From the NCBI RefSeq assembly GCF_003339505.1, contig NZ_QPIW01000020.1:58316-122315 (forward strand): a DNA stretch of 64,000 bases. The letters are read 5' to 3'. This DNA is from Runella aurantiaca. Lineage in GTDB: Bacteria; Bacteroidota; Bacteroidia; Cytophagales; Spirosomataceae. The position numbers and the translations under genes are program-made. Position 1 is the stretch's first letter. Each line of letters starts with the position of its first letter. Of the stretch, positions 8,717 through 19,300 are shown piece after piece. Under the pieces are notes generated by a model. The model was not told the origin of the DNA. It did no database searches and saw only the letters and a program-made list of their open reading frames with translations.

Positions 8717-9658
8717 CTAATTAGATCTTGGATTAGGCTGAAGTGTAAACACAATTTCGTGGATACCCTTGCCCGCTCCAGGCACGCTGTTGGAGTTGCC
8801 GTAGAAGTCTTCTACCCGTCGCGAATTGTAGGTGTAGCCTATTCTTATGTTTTTGGAAACGTCATAGCCCAACAATACTTGAACATAATTAACGCCTCCC
8901 AAACGAACAGACAACCCCACCAACGCGGCATTTTTGTAGTGCATCAACGCGTTTAAATCCGTCCTAATTTTTCCTTGCTCGGGTTTTGTAATCAGGATAG
9001 ATGGAACTACATTCAACCCTTCGCTGATGTCCATTTTTAAACCTGCCTGTAAAAAAATGGGGCGTTGATAATTAAGCAGTCCACTTGTGTTGTTGTATCC
9101 ATAACTTTGTTTTAAGATTTCAGGCATCGAGATTCCTCCAAAAAACATTTCATCCTGATAATAAATTCCGACGCCCGCACTGGCCAATGCTTTATTGATT
9201 CCCCCACCAATGTTGATGGCTGAACGCGACGGCAAAACATTAATTCCCCCTAACGCTCCAATGGAAATTTTTTGAAACTCCGAAAGCTTAAAAATATAGG
9301 AAGCACTACCAAAAACTGCCACGTTGACCGCTACCCGGTCATTTAGTCCCTGCAATCCCAATCCGACCTTTCCATCGGCAACGCTCCCATCCATGGCGAA
9401 AGACTGGGTAACAGGAAGCCCTTGTATACCCGCCACAAATTGTCGGCGAAGAACGGCATTAAAATAAAAATTTTCACGAATACCCGTAGCCGCAGGGTTG
9501 ATGGCAATTGGATTAACCAAATATTGTGAATATTGAACTTCACGCTGGGCTTGGGTATAGTGGGCAATTAGAAATAGGCAGCAGGCAGTTAGCAGTTTAC
9601 AGTTTCCGGCAGAGAAAAGGCGATAAACAGTAGGGAGTAGACATTGTTTTTTCATCAT
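8717..9658 (-). CDS. PorP/SprF family type IX secretion-associated outer membrane protein (copy 2)
   Basis: About 313 residues from the MM at 9658. The mature part opens QREVQYSQYLVNPIAINPAA, the signature of PorP/SprF proteins, and continues as a beta-barrel-like sequence with alternating aromatic strands. These are outer-membrane partners of T9SS substrates. The start at 9658 is chosen over 9733 because 25 extra residues would precede the signal peptide. The signal peptide (residues 1-37, ending HYTQA) is unusual: its DNA is an imperfect tract of CTGCCTACTG/AACTGTAAACTG-like units (9571-9645). It follows a PorE-like gene on the same strand, beyond two hairpins (9717-9752, 9813-9847). Confidence 0.85.
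   Translation of the reverse strand: MMKKQCLLPTVYRLFSAGNCKLLTACCLFLIAHYTQAQREVQYSQYLVNPIAINPAATGIRENFYFNAVLRRQFVAGIQGLPVTQSFAMDGSVADGKVGLGLQGLNDRVAVNVAVFGSASYIFKLSEFQKISIGALGGINVLPSRSAINIGGGINKALASAGVGIYYQDEMFFGGISMPEILKQSYGYNNTSGLLNYQRPIFLQAGLKMDISEGLNVVPSILITKPEQGKIRTDLNALMHYKNAALVGLSVRLGGVNYVQVLLGYDVSKNIRIGYTYNSRRVEDFYGNSNSVPGAGKGIHEIVFTLQPNPRSN
9571..9645. repeat. Low-complexity CTGCC/AACTG-type tract inside a signal-peptide coding region
   Basis: The stretch contains GGCAGCAGGCAGTTAGCAG, then TTTACAGTTT and AACAGTAGGGAGTAG, imperfect iterations of cagtTAgcag/ggcag units. Such tracts normally look intergenic in this window (compare 27385-27420 and 44111-44165), but here they encode most of the signal peptide of the PorP-like protein. 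Confidence 0.5.
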
Positions 9659-9716
9659 AATACCAGTTGATTCATTTATCAACGCAAAAGAAAGCACTAA
9701 TCTTGCCAAACCCAAT

Positions 9717-9752
9717 AAAAAGGCAGAAGTCAACCCGAACTTCTACCCTTTT
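9717..9752 (-). terminator. Hairpin between the PorE-like and PorP-like genes
   Basis: On the minus strand AGAAGT and ACTTCT pair around TCGGGTTG, extended by AAAGGG/GCCTTT with a bulge and followed by TTTTT. It is the second of two tandem hairpins after the PorE-like gene. Confidence 0.55.
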
Positions 9753-9812
9753 GAAACCAACAATTACAGTTTTGCTTGAAGAAACAATCTTACGATGCCA
9801 TTCCATAATCAT

Positions 9813-9847
9813 AAAAAAAGCAGAAACTCATCAGAGCCTCTGCTTTT
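9813..9847 (-). terminator. Intrinsic terminator of the PorE-like gene
   Basis: On the minus strand AAAAGCAGA pairs with TCTGCTTTT (9839-9847 with 9816-9824), followed by a T run (complement of 9813-9819). It begins 28 bp after the stop of the gene at 9875. Confidence 0.7.
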
Positions 9848-9874
9848 GATAAGCAACCTATTAAACATCTACAT

Positions 9875-12256
9875 TTACAAACTCAAAATCTTTATCTCCG
9901 TCCGGCGGTTTTGTTGGTGTTCTTCTTCGGTACAAGGCGCTCCGTCTTTGCATTTGTTCACCAGTTTGCTCTCACCATAGCCTGCGGCAATAATCCTTTT
10001 GGAAGAGATTCCCTGATTCACGATGTACGCAACCGCGGCCTTTGCGCGCTTGGTAGACAGTGTTTTATTATACTTGGCAGACGAACGGCTGTCGGTATGA
10101 GACCCGAATTCAATCTTCATTTTTGGGTACTTGTTCATGACCTCCACCAGTTTGTTCAACTCAGCAGACGCATCGGTTCTGATGTTCGACTTGTCTAAAT
10201 CATAATAGATATTTTCGATTTTAATCACATCTCCTTTTTCAAACATGGTGATATTTGCCTCTGATGTTTCCCCACCTTTTACTTTACTGCCCATTGTTCC
10301 CAAATTATCTTTTAGGGCTTCAATTGTATAATCACAACCGCTGGGCACTTCAAAAAGATAGGTTCCGTTTGCGTCAGTTACAGCTTCCTGAACACTATCA
10401 TCACATTCATTCCGAAGTAATACTTTCACGCCCGAGATAGGTTTGCGGTCTTTTTGAGTAGTTACTAAGCCCCGAAGTGTAAATGTTTTGGGTTTTACTT
10501 TGATTTTCGTCAGCGGAATATCCAGTTTTATGACTTCGGTTATGTCTAAATCTTTGGCAACAAAATCAACTGAATTGCCAACGTATCCTTCATAAGTTGT
10601 TTTAAACACAAAGTCGTTTTCTGGGTCTAGGCATAAGCGTATGCTACCGTTTTTGTCTGTTTGACCAGTTTTTACTTCGGTATCACTTTCACTTTTACCC
10701 GCCATTTCCACTACGGCATTTGCCAGTGGCATCTTTGTCTCTGCATCAATGACATTTACAATTATGTCTTGACAGGGATTCAACGGACCAGTTCGTTCGA
10801 AGCGAAACAAGTCATCATCATGCCCCCCCTGACGGCGGTTGCTGCTAAAAAAACCGCTGGTACGTTCGGCATCGGTAATCAACCCAAAATCATCTTTGGC
10901 AGAATTAATGGGTGTTCCAAGATTTCTGGGCTTTTTGGCCATTACGCCTTCAATAAGCTTGGCATAAAATATATCTAAGCCCCCCAATCCAGCATGACCA
11001 TCTGATGAGAAATAAAGGTTTCCTTGCGCGTCTACAAACGGAAACATCTCGTTACCCGAACTGTTGACCGCTGGCCCTAAATTGATTGGTGTAGACCAAT
11101 TGGCCCCGTCGTATTTACTGACGTACAAATCCGTCCCACCAAACCCTCCGGGCATATCTGAAACAAAATACAACAGCTTATCATCCTTTGACAACGCTGG
11201 ATGCCCTACGGAATATTCGTCGCTGTTGAACGGAAGTTCTTTTAAATCCTTCCAATTGCCATTTGCACTTTCGGCAGAGTACAATTTCAGTTTATTAATC
11301 CCGTCTTTGCTTGTTTTATACTTTCCGTTCAGGTAGTTATTACGTGTAAAAAGAATTCTTTTCCCGTCTTTAAAAAAGGCTACGGGCCCTTCATGGTACT
11401 TTGAATTAATGGATTTCCCCATATTCTGGGACTCAATCACTGCATTTTTTAAAGGTGCGGTAGTGGTACCATTCACGTTTGCACTGCGGTAGTTTCCAGG
11501 AATATGTGAATCATTGGCCGTGGGCGAAGTGTATTCATCTGATCCCAACAAATAAACGCCTTTGACCCGCTCGGTCTTATTGACCAACGTTGACCCTCCA
11601 AGTTTACTAGTCTTTTTAGAATTGATTACAGACAAATCAGGGATTTCATACAAGTCCAGAAACGCCGTTTGATTCCAACTGTACACTCGTTTTACGTTTA
11701 ATCCTTCATTGCGAGCGGAAACAAATACCAAGCCTTTTTTGTAATAAGTGGGGCTAAATTCAGCACGGTTCGTATTTATGTTATCTAGTGACTCTACCGT
11801 ATAGCTTGCTCTATTTTTAGATAACTTATTAACATCCGTATATAATTTATTAAATTCTTTCCCTCGAATATCATCCTGTTGCAACTGATTATAACGCTCA
11901 TAGGCATCTTTGGCTTCGTCATATTTTCCATTGCTTGCCAATGCCTGTGCATAATATAAATAACTATTGGCTTGAGCCGTCGAAGGTATTGTACCCTCTC
12001 CGACCACCAACCGATAAACTCGCTCGGCATTTTGTGTATCTCTGATTTGACGATAGCTATTCCCTAATTTAATCAGGGTATTTAATTTTGTAGAATCCGT
12101 AAGACCCCCTTTAAGCGCCTGTTCGTACAAGTCAATCGCTTTAGAATACGCCATCATTTCATATTGACGATTGGCCTGCTGTAAAGACGACTGTGCTTTT
12201 ACTTCCTTTACCCAAAGACCAGTGGCCAAAATAATGAGTAAAATGTATGTTTTCAT
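9875..12256 (-). CDS. PorE-like OmpA-family protein: TPR, PD40 propeller, carboxypeptidase-regulatory and OmpA domains
   Basis: A 793-residue envelope protein. Order: signal peptide (1-21), TPR repeats (QYEMMAYSKAIDLYEQALKG onward, about 30-150), a PD40/WD40-like propeller (about 160-520; strands such as GHPALSKDDKLLYFVSDMPG), two carboxypeptidase-regulatory-like beta domains (about 525-590 and 615-690) and a C-terminal OmpA peptidoglycan-binding domain (IYYDLDKSNIRTDASAEL; GSHTDSRSSAKYN). This architecture is that of PorE of the type IX secretion system, thought to tie the machinery to peptidoglycan. It lies between two PorP/SprF genes and downstream of a T9SS-type adhesin. Whether it is core machinery or a paralogue serving this adhesin cannot be told from sequence alone. 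Confidence 0.85.
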   Translation of the reverse strand: MKTYILLIILATGLWVKEVKAQSSLQQANRQYEMMAYSKAIDLYEQALKGGLTDSTKLNTLIKLGNSYRQIRDTQNAERVYRLVVGEGTIPSTAQANSYLYYAQALASNGKYDEAKDAYERYNQLQQDDIRGKEFNKLYTDVNKLSKNRASYTVESLDNINTNRAEFSPTYYKKGLVFVSARNEGLNVKRVYSWNQTAFLDLYEIPDLSVINSKKTSKLGGSTLVNKTERVKGVYLLGSDEYTSPTANDSHIPGNYRSANVNGTTTAPLKNAVIESQNMGKSINSKYHEGPVAFFKDGKRILFTRNNYLNGKYKTSKDGINKLKLYSAESANGNWKDLKELPFNSDEYSVGHPALSKDDKLLYFVSDMPGGFGGTDLYVSKYDGANWSTPINLGPAVNSSGNEMFPFVDAQGNLYFSSDGHAGLGGLDIFYAKLIEGVMAKKPRNLGTPINSAKDDFGLITDAERTSGFFSSNRRQGGHDDDLFRFERTGPLNPCQDIIVNVIDAETKMPLANAVVEMAGKSESDTEVKTGQTDKNGSIRLCLDPENDFVFKTTYEGYVGNSVDFVAKDLDITEVIKLDIPLTKIKVKPKTFTLRGLVTTQKDRKPISGVKVLLRNECDDSVQEAVTDANGTYLFEVPSGCDYTIEALKDNLGTMGSKVKGGETSEANITMFEKGDVIKIENIYYDLDKSNIRTDASAELNKLVEVMNKYPKMKIEFGSHTDSRSSAKYNKTLSTKRAKAAVAYIVNQGISSKRIIAAGYGESKLVNKCKDGAPCTEEEHQQNRRTEIKILSL

Positions 12257-12273
12257 ATACTACAATTTAAGAT

Positions 12274-12336
12274 AAAAAAAAGGTATATTCTCCTCTGTTG
12301 GTATCGTTAAGAACCCTTCATGAAGAATATACCTTT
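12274..12336 (-). terminator. Terminator of the adhesin-PorP transcript
   Basis: AAAGGTATATTC (12279-12290) and GAATATACCTTT (12325-12336) are perfect 12-bp arms. On the minus strand the hairpin is followed by a T run (complement of 12274-12281). It separates the PorP/SprF gene at 12361 from the PorE-like gene. Confidence 0.8.
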
Positions 12337-12360
12337 AACTATTTTTAACAAACAGTCTCC

Positions 12361-13365
12361 TTAGAAATACCGTGGAGTAAGGATTTTGCTCTTGCTAAAT
12401 CCAAACTCATAACGCAGCATTATTTCGTGGGTAGGAATGCTTAAAAACTTACGTTCTTGGTTCAAACGATTGCGTGTCCAGTCGTAAGAATATCCCAGTC
12501 GGAATTGATCTGAAAGTTGTAATTCCAACATCCCAACCAATGCATCTCCACTTAGCACTTTCCCATTGTCTTCCTGAATCTGTCCAGCATAGGTAGAAAA
12601 TCGGTTATGACGATAAGACATCCCCACAGCAATCCGGTCGTTAAACCAAAGATTAAGATTTCCGTCCAATGACAATCCAGTTCCCTGTACGTAGCGGGCC
12701 ATCATAGATGGTTTTAGTTTGATGTTGTTACGTCCAATCACAAACCCACTGATGACATAAAAATGACGGCGTACTTTTGCGCGGTTATCTCCAGAGTCAT
12801 AATCTGAAAGGTTATTTTCTATCAGATAAGGAACCGAAACACCGATGTAAGAGCGATCGTTACTGAGATAAATACCCGTTCCGAAGTTAGGCAGAATCTT
12901 AGAAACATTATTGGCAAAAGCGGGATCCGTCAGGTTATTGCCCAGATTCGCTTTCGATAAATCCCAGCGAAAATTCATGGCTCCCCCTTGCAATCCCAAT
13001 GCCAAGGTTGAACGCTCGCCTAACTTGATACGAAAAGCGTACGACAACATTGCCCCAGTCCAGTTCTCAAGACCCACTTGGTCGTTGAAGAGTTGAAGGC
13101 CAAGCCCTACTTTTTCGCGGTTTACAGGCATATCAATGCTGAACGTGGCCGTTTGAGGAGCGCCAGCCATTCCACCCCATTGGTTGCGGTAAAGAGCAGT
13201 TGCGCTCAGCACATCGCGGCTACCAGCGTACGCGGGATTTAGTGCCATCATATTGAACATGTACTGGGAGAACATTTTGTCCTGCTGAGCCCAGGTTTTA
13301 CTGCTACTGATCAAGCTGATCAGTAGCAGTAACATTGTCCATTTTTGTTTGATGATATTGTTCAT
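12361..13365 (-). CDS. PorP/SprF family outer membrane protein paired with the giant adhesin
   Basis: A 334-residue protein with a signal peptide ending SSSKTWAQ and the family opening QQDKMFSQYMFNMMALNPAY, followed by barrel-like strands and the C-terminal PTHEIMLRYEFGF. PorP/SprF proteins assist surface localisation or anchoring of type B T9SS substrates; in Flavobacterium sprF lies right after the adhesin gene sprB. Here the start follows the adhesin stop by only 5 bp on the same strand, so the two are almost certainly co-translated partners. A terminator ends this unit at 12274-12336. Confidence 0.93.
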   Translation of the reverse strand: MNNIIKQKWTMLLLLISLISSSKTWAQQDKMFSQYMFNMMALNPAYAGSRDVLSATALYRNQWGGMAGAPQTATFSIDMPVNREKVGLGLQLFNDQVGLENWTGAMLSYAFRIKLGERSTLALGLQGGAMNFRWDLSKANLGNNLTDPAFANNVSKILPNFGTGIYLSNDRSYIGVSVPYLIENNLSDYDSGDNRAKVRRHFYVISGFVIGRNNIKLKPSMMARYVQGTGLSLDGNLNLWFNDRIAVGMSYRHNRFSTYAGQIQEDNGKVLSGDALVGMLELQLSDQFRLGYSYDWTRNRLNQERKFLSIPTHEIMLRYEFGFSKSKILTPRYF

Positions 13366-13370
13366 CGTTC

Positions 13371-16300
13371 TTATCGGTTAATGGTCATAAATCGGCTTGT
13401 CTTCTTAATCTCACTGCCGTTTTGGTCAACCAGAATCACGTTGTAGAAGTAGGTGCCTACTGGTACTGTTTGATTGTTGGCGCCAATTCCTACGTTTGCT
13501 GAGCCTTCCCAGTCATTCTGATAATCGTTATTACGATAAACCAGATTCATCCAGCGGTTATAGATTTCTAAAACAATCTTCGTGCCAGATGGGTGACGAA
13601 TCACAAATTTATCATTAATACCGTCACCATTTGGAGAGAAGCCTTCAGGAACAAACAATCCACCGTCTGAAGGAATCACAATTGGCGTATACTCTGCCTC
13701 TGTCGACTCCGTTGGGTCATTATTTCCGTTCAAATCAGGATTCAAACCATTGGTCGAGATATCAGCAATAGAATTCTGACCGGCAAGTGCTACCCCATAA
13801 ACTCGGTTGAGATAAGGTGCCGTACGTCCGTCGGTAGTGACATTGACCGTAAAGAACAGAGAGTCTGCTCGTCCACCCGCCAAGCGGCTTTGTTCAGCAA
13901 TCAAGAGATTTACATCACGATTTCCGTCGAAATCAGGGTTGATGCGTAACGTACTTGAATCGTTGGCCGTTGGAGTACCTACCAATTGATAACTAGCACC
14001 CGTGAGCGAACTGTAGACTTTGGTTAATGAATCCAACACCTGAACGTTGGTCAACATACCTGCACCGTAGTTTCTCAAAATAACACGGTAAGTGATGTTC
14101 AAACTACCATCGCCTTTGCGCACCGTATCTTTGATTGACATTGCCAAACCAAGCAATCCATTTCCAGGCGTCGAGTTAAGTGATACTGGAGTAGATTCGC
14201 TGTTGTTGCGCGGATCAAGGTCATTGTCAGGGTCAGCATTATCGCCCGTCGTTGAAGTGTCCGCAGTCATTACACCGCCTTCTGTATATCCAGCACCAAT
14301 TGCAATGTTATTGAACGTGGTTACTGAATCAGGATTGTAGAGAGAGATAACCACCGCTAGGTTAATGTTGCGCGTTGTTCCTTTTGGCAAAGTACTTAGC
14401 GAGTCAACCAACAAATTGGTGAGTAATCCCTGACCAGTATAGCTTGAGTCAACCACAAATCCAAGGTCTGCCGTTACCAAAGGCTTGCCGATAATAACCG
14501 CCTTGTTGCCAAACGTGAGTCCCAAGTTATCTTCTACTTTGATTTTCTTGAGGTCATTTGTTCCAAGGTTGGTCACGCTGATGGTATATGGTATTTTGAA
14601 CTTACCATCACCAAGCGCTACCGGTGTACCTGCTAACTTAGACAATCCAATCATTGCACTTGGCAAATCGAATCGCACAGGAGTAGGATTGTTGACTGGT
14701 GCATTCACCACAACACCTCGGTTTGAAGCATCTGTTACGGTTGTACCGTTTCCGTTTGCCGTTGCAATCACGCTGCCTAAGAACGGTCCACTGTTACCAT
14801 TTGGTTTAACATTAATGGTAATCAGGATTGTTTCTTCAGCACCTACTGCCATGTTACTGCCAGGACCTAAGATATTCTTATCTGTTGTTCCGTTGTAACC
14901 CGCATTCGGTACGAGTGGGCTACCAGCTTCTACGACTGGCACACCTAACACTGCGAACGTAACTGGAGGTGCAAAGCTATTCGTAATGCTATCCAGCAAC
15001 ACGACATCTGTCAGAGGCACATTTCCTACGTTTTTGACCGTTATTTTATAGGTTATATCGTAAGATGTTGTATCCCCTTCACCCTTCTTCTCTATTTTAT
15101 CAACCGCAAGCGCAACTCCAATTGCTGGAGATATTGTACCATCGCTGATGACAATGCCTGCCGACGCAAGGTTATTTGCGGTATTCGGATCGACTTGGTC
15201 AGCATACGTAATTTCGGCTTTGTTAATAACATTATAGCCTGCCGTTGCTGCTTTAGTGACTACCGTCAGCGTTGTACTGTCGCCCGCTGCAATTGCTGGA
15301 ATGCGGGTTTTAAGTACACCACCTGTGTTTGTCAAGCCAGATGTAGAAATCAACTCCAACTGTGTCGGCATAATATCGCGAACATCTACATTGGTGGCAT
15401 TGTGCTGTCCGTTGTTCTTAACCACGATGGTGTAAGTAACTTCTTCGCCAATGAGCGCTAACGTTTTATTTGCGGTTTTTGTGATACTCAAGTCAGAGCG
15501 TAACGTATCGGTAGCGCAATCGAAGATTTTCACTTCTATTGCTGCTGGTGCACTGTAGCAACCATCTTTCTTATAAGTAACAAAATAAGTACCTTCTCCT
15601 ACCGCTTCTGGTGTACCAACCAAGCAATCACATCTTGGTTGAGCGGCAGAAGTAAAGATGGTAGTGTAGTTGATATTACCTTCCAGTGCCGTGGTTAAGT
15701 CTACGGTATTGCTTGGGCAATCATTCCGCAGATTTTTTACGATTGGCGTTGGTAGGCTTTTCACAACTACCGTAATGTACGCTGAGTTTACAGAGCAGCA
15801 AAGGCTATCGTCAACCAAGGCATAGGAATAAGTACCAGGTTCCGTTACATTCCACTGTCTGATACCATCAGAAGCAGGGAACAGGACATTGCCGTCTTTA
15901 AACCATTTTACTTTGTAGCCATTTTCGCTTGCTTTCAACTTAACGGTATCTCCTTGGCAGATGGTAATGGTTTCGGGCAGGGTATCTGCTTTGAAAGTGC
16001 CATTTATAATAATCTGCGGTCTGAATTTGATTCCCGTAAATATCAGCTTCATCGCATCTACACCTGCTTTACAGTTACCTTCTCCATCTGGGTCGTTGGT
16101 GGTAAGGGTGAGTATTATATCACCCTTAATCAAATCTTCCAACGATGGATAGTAAGTTGCATCCAATGCAAGCGAGTTGCTAAAGGTACCCGTACCGTTT
16201 GTTGACCATACTGCTCCAGTAGCCACGCCTCCTATTTTACCGTTGAGTTTGTACTGAAGTGCCGCGCAGATTGAGGCATCGGCACCTGCATCAGCGGTTG

Positions 16301-19300
16301 CAGGGTTCGTTTCACAAGGCGTAGTTTCGCAAGGTGAAATCAATACGGTGATAGCCGTTCCAGCACTGTAGCAACCTGCCGTTGAGCGGAAGAATGCATA
16401 GTATGTACCAGACACTCCTACTGCTAAAGGATTAGAAACCAGTGGCGAGCTTGGGGAATTCGTTTGGTGGAATTCCAGAACCAAACCTGCATTAGGTGTA
16501 TAATTCTTAACCGCAGTGGTTAAATCTACCGTCTTCACAGGACACACATTCGCCAGATTAACAACAATTGGAGCGGTAATGCGTGGTGATACTATCACAT
16601 TTACGGCATTTGATGCTACGCTTTTGCAAATCGAGTTGTAGCAACATGCTGCAGTATAGATAGTGCTTGCAGCTGGGATAATCGTTAAGGTGCTGCCAAT
16701 TTGGCCACTTGACCATTGGATGTATCCTGCACAATTACCCAATGCCGTTAGTGTGACAGACTCTCCGAAGCAAAGCGTTGTCTTCGACGCTTCAATGGTT
16801 GGAGGTGCAGGCGTTCCTACCGTGATGGTTACAGGAGCAGTTGCTGCACTCTCACAATTACCTACTTTACATTTAACCCAGTAAGAAGTAGTTGCTATCG
16901 GAGTTACTTTTATTGAAGTACTTGACGCTCCATTTGACCAGAGTAATGTACCGTTGCAACCTGTTGCTGTCAGGGTGACAGAATCACCTTTACAGATGTT
17001 TGTTGCCGAGGCAATAATCGTTGGCGCGTACACTTTAGTTACCGCAACCGTTACCGTGTTGGAAGCACTACTTGTGCAATCGTCTTTTTTACATACTGCG
17101 GTGTAAGTTGTCGTTCCCAAAGGTGTAACTGTGATACTGTTGCCAGTAGCGTTGTTTGACCATTGAATGGTTCCACCCTCACATCCTGCGGCTGTAAGCG
17201 TTACAGAATCGCCTTCACAAATTACTGCTGAACTGGCCAAAATACTTGGTGCGGTGCAATTACCAACTGTCACGGTAACAGGCACTGATGCTGCACTCGT
17301 GCAATTGCCTATCTTACAAATAGCGGTGTATGAAGTAGTCTCTGTAGGATTAACTACGATGCTTGCTCCTAACATTCCGTTCGACCATGTAATTGCGCCA
17401 TCACAACCTTCTGCTGTCAGTACTGCCGTTTCACCTAATTTAACCGATGATGGCGTAGCTTTCACAATTGGAGGAGTAATTGGAATAACCTTGATGGTGT
17501 AATTGTCCGAAATTGGGCTTGAACAATTACCTACTTTACATACCGCTGTATAAGTTGTAGTTTCCGTTGGAGTCACTACAATTGCTGGGCCCGTTGCCCC
17601 TGTTGACCAGTAAACAACACCTGCACAGTTTGGTACCTGAAGCGTAACGCTTTCACCAGGGCAAACTTTGTCTGTGCTGCAAATAACTGCTGGTTTTTCA
17701 GGTACAGGTACAACCGTCACAGTTGCTGACCCTGGAGCGCTTTCACAATTTCCTATTTTGCAGATTGCAGTATAGGTCGTGGTTTGGTTAACTACCGCTT
17801 TAATACTGGCGCCTGTCGCATTCGTGCTCCACTGAACCGTACCTGCACATCCTGCAGCTGTTAGGGTAACTGTATCACCCGCACAGACACTTGAAGATGG
17901 ACTTACGGTAATAGTTGGAGGCGTAGCATTGTTGCCTACGGTCACTGTTACACTTCCTGGCGCACTGTCGCATTTTCCGCTCGTACGGCATGAAGCAGTG
18001 TAGGTAGTAGTAGTATTAGGCTTAACCACAATACTTGTCGTTGTTGCACCTGTATTCCAGATAATAGTACCTGCACAATTGCTTGCTGTCAGGGTAGTGC
18101 TATCACCGACACAAATACTTGGTTTAGAGGCTACCACTGTTGGCGCCGGACCGGTAGTTGTTACGGTAATTTTAACTTTATTCGATGGAACACTCACGCA
18201 ATCCCCTACTTTACATACTGCGGTATATTCAGTAGTTGACGGTGGAGTCACCACAATCGTACTTCCTATCATATTGTTTGACCAGAGAATCGTGCCGTCG
18301 CATGTACCCACTGCTTTAAGCGTTACACTTTGACCTGCACAAAGCAGTGTAGAGTCAGCAGAGATAATAGGAGCCGTTGGATTTCCAACTGTTACCGTAA
18401 TAGGAAGCGAAGGATTGCTTACGCACTGTCCTACGGTACATATAGCGGTATATGTAGTTGTTGCTGTTGGGCTTACGACAATGCTTGCCCCTACAGCCTG
18501 ATTCGACCAAGTAACTGCTCCTTCACAACCTGAAGCGGTAAGTGTTGTGCTACTACTATTACATATTGTAGTAGACGTGGCTGCAATCGTTGGCGACGCT
18601 ATTGGTGCTACTTTTATAGTATAACCTTTAGAGGTAGCCTTGCATCCATTCACGTTACATACTGCGGTGTAAGTAGTTGTCTCAGTTGGGTATACCACAA
18701 TGGCAGGGCCCGTTTCACCAGTAGACCATTCTACTATACCTGGACAATTGTTTACCTGAAGCGTAACACTCTGTCCTTGGCAAACTTTGTCTGTGCTGCA
18801 AATAACCACAGGCGTTGGTACACTTGTCGTAACCGTAATTGTTACAAAAGCTGGATTGCTCTTACATGTATTGAGCGAGCAATTACAGTGTCCAATTCTA
18901 CAGTAGGCCGAGTACGTTGTGTTGGCACTTGGCGTTACGGTAATTTGTGCTCCTGTTTCACCCGTACTCCATACAATTGTACCTGCGCAGTTTGAAGCAG
19001 TCAATGTTACTGAGTTTCCTGCACAAATGTTAGTCGACGGACTTGCCGAAATAATCGGTACAGTTGGCGAATTTACATGAATGGTAATCGGGTTTGAAGG
19101 TCCACTTTCGCAACCGTTTATCTTACATATTGCCGTATAAGTAGTTGTCTCAAGTGGTTTGACCACTATACTGGCCCCTGTACTTTGATTCGACCATATA
19201 ATCGTACCGCCTGCACAACCCAGTGCATGAATTACAGAACTGTCGCCTGGACAAATTTCGGTGACTGCACAAGCCAAAATCGGAGGCTCAGGTTGTACAC

